The position numbers were made by a program, and so were the translations under genes. This document shows, one piece after another, positions 14,330 to 14,351 of a DNA stretch of 14,351 nucleotides. The notes below the pieces were generated by a model that ran no database searches, was not told the DNA's origin, and saw only the letters and a program-made list of their open reading frames with translations. Source of the DNA: Saprospiraceae bacterium (GTDB taxonomy: Bacteria; Bacteroidota; Bacteroidia; Chitinophagales; Saprospiraceae); the NCBI GenBank assembly GCA_020630355.1, contig JAHDBO010000023.1:1-14351 (forward strand), read 5' to 3'. Position 1 is the first letter of the stretch. Every line of letters begins with the position of its first letter.

Positions 14330-14351
14330 AAGGACATTTATGTAAAATTGT

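Noticed and set aside
14294..14351. C-terminal end of a minus-strand gene at the right edge
   Set aside because: Two frames stay open for 10 and 18 codons from the edge, but both are too short to show any protein family.

Overview
The window looks like chromosomal DNA from a member of the Bacteroidota, probably a marine or Saprospiria-like lineage, though the rank is inference. Pointers are the fused aspartokinase/homoserine dehydrogenase in a thrA-thrB-thrC order, a DUF6702-type secreted protein, AT-rich leaders with almost no Shine-Dalgarno sequences, and promoter-like sites of the Bacteroidota type (TTTG, 19 bp, TAnnTTTG). No rRNA, tRNA, insertion sequence or CRISPR array was seen.

Left third (1-4500, plus strand): a transport operon that starts before the window edge. 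Two homologous FtsX/MacB-type permeases are followed by their LolD/MacB-type ATPase and then by an outer-membrane beta-barrel protein with a signal peptide. Together they suggest a Lol-like or MacB-like export or lipid/lipoprotein-trafficking machine paired with its own outer-membrane protein. A long hairpin lies between the second permease and the ATPase, and a REP-like fragment lies between the ATPase and the barrel gene.

Middle (4501-8471): a convergent gap that can fold into a multi-hairpin structure separates the barrel gene from a minus-strand lipoprotein of the S41 peptidase family. This protein has Phe where the catalytic Ser belongs and Met at the usual Lys site, so it may be a pseudo-protease. 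Divergent to it is an orphan membrane histidine kinase.

Right half (8472-13790, plus strand): the threonine operon thrA, thrB, thrC. Its leader carries a promoter-like site overlapped by a dyad, and a 32-codon small ORF whose stop overlaps the thrA start. thrA and thrB are separated by a 269-bp gap with interlocking inverted repeats. thrB and thrC are 3 bp apart. A strong terminator closes the operon, and it lies inside the 3' end of the convergent DUF6702-type gene (13734-14204, minus). That gene is flanked on both sides by the same perfect palindrome, TGTTACACGTGTAACA.

The three enzymes of the right half convert aspartate and homoserine to threonine: ThrA phosphorylates aspartate and reduces aspartate semialdehyde to homoserine, ThrB phosphorylates homoserine, and ThrC makes threonine. 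The transport operon, the pseudo-protease and the kinase have no evident link to that pathway.
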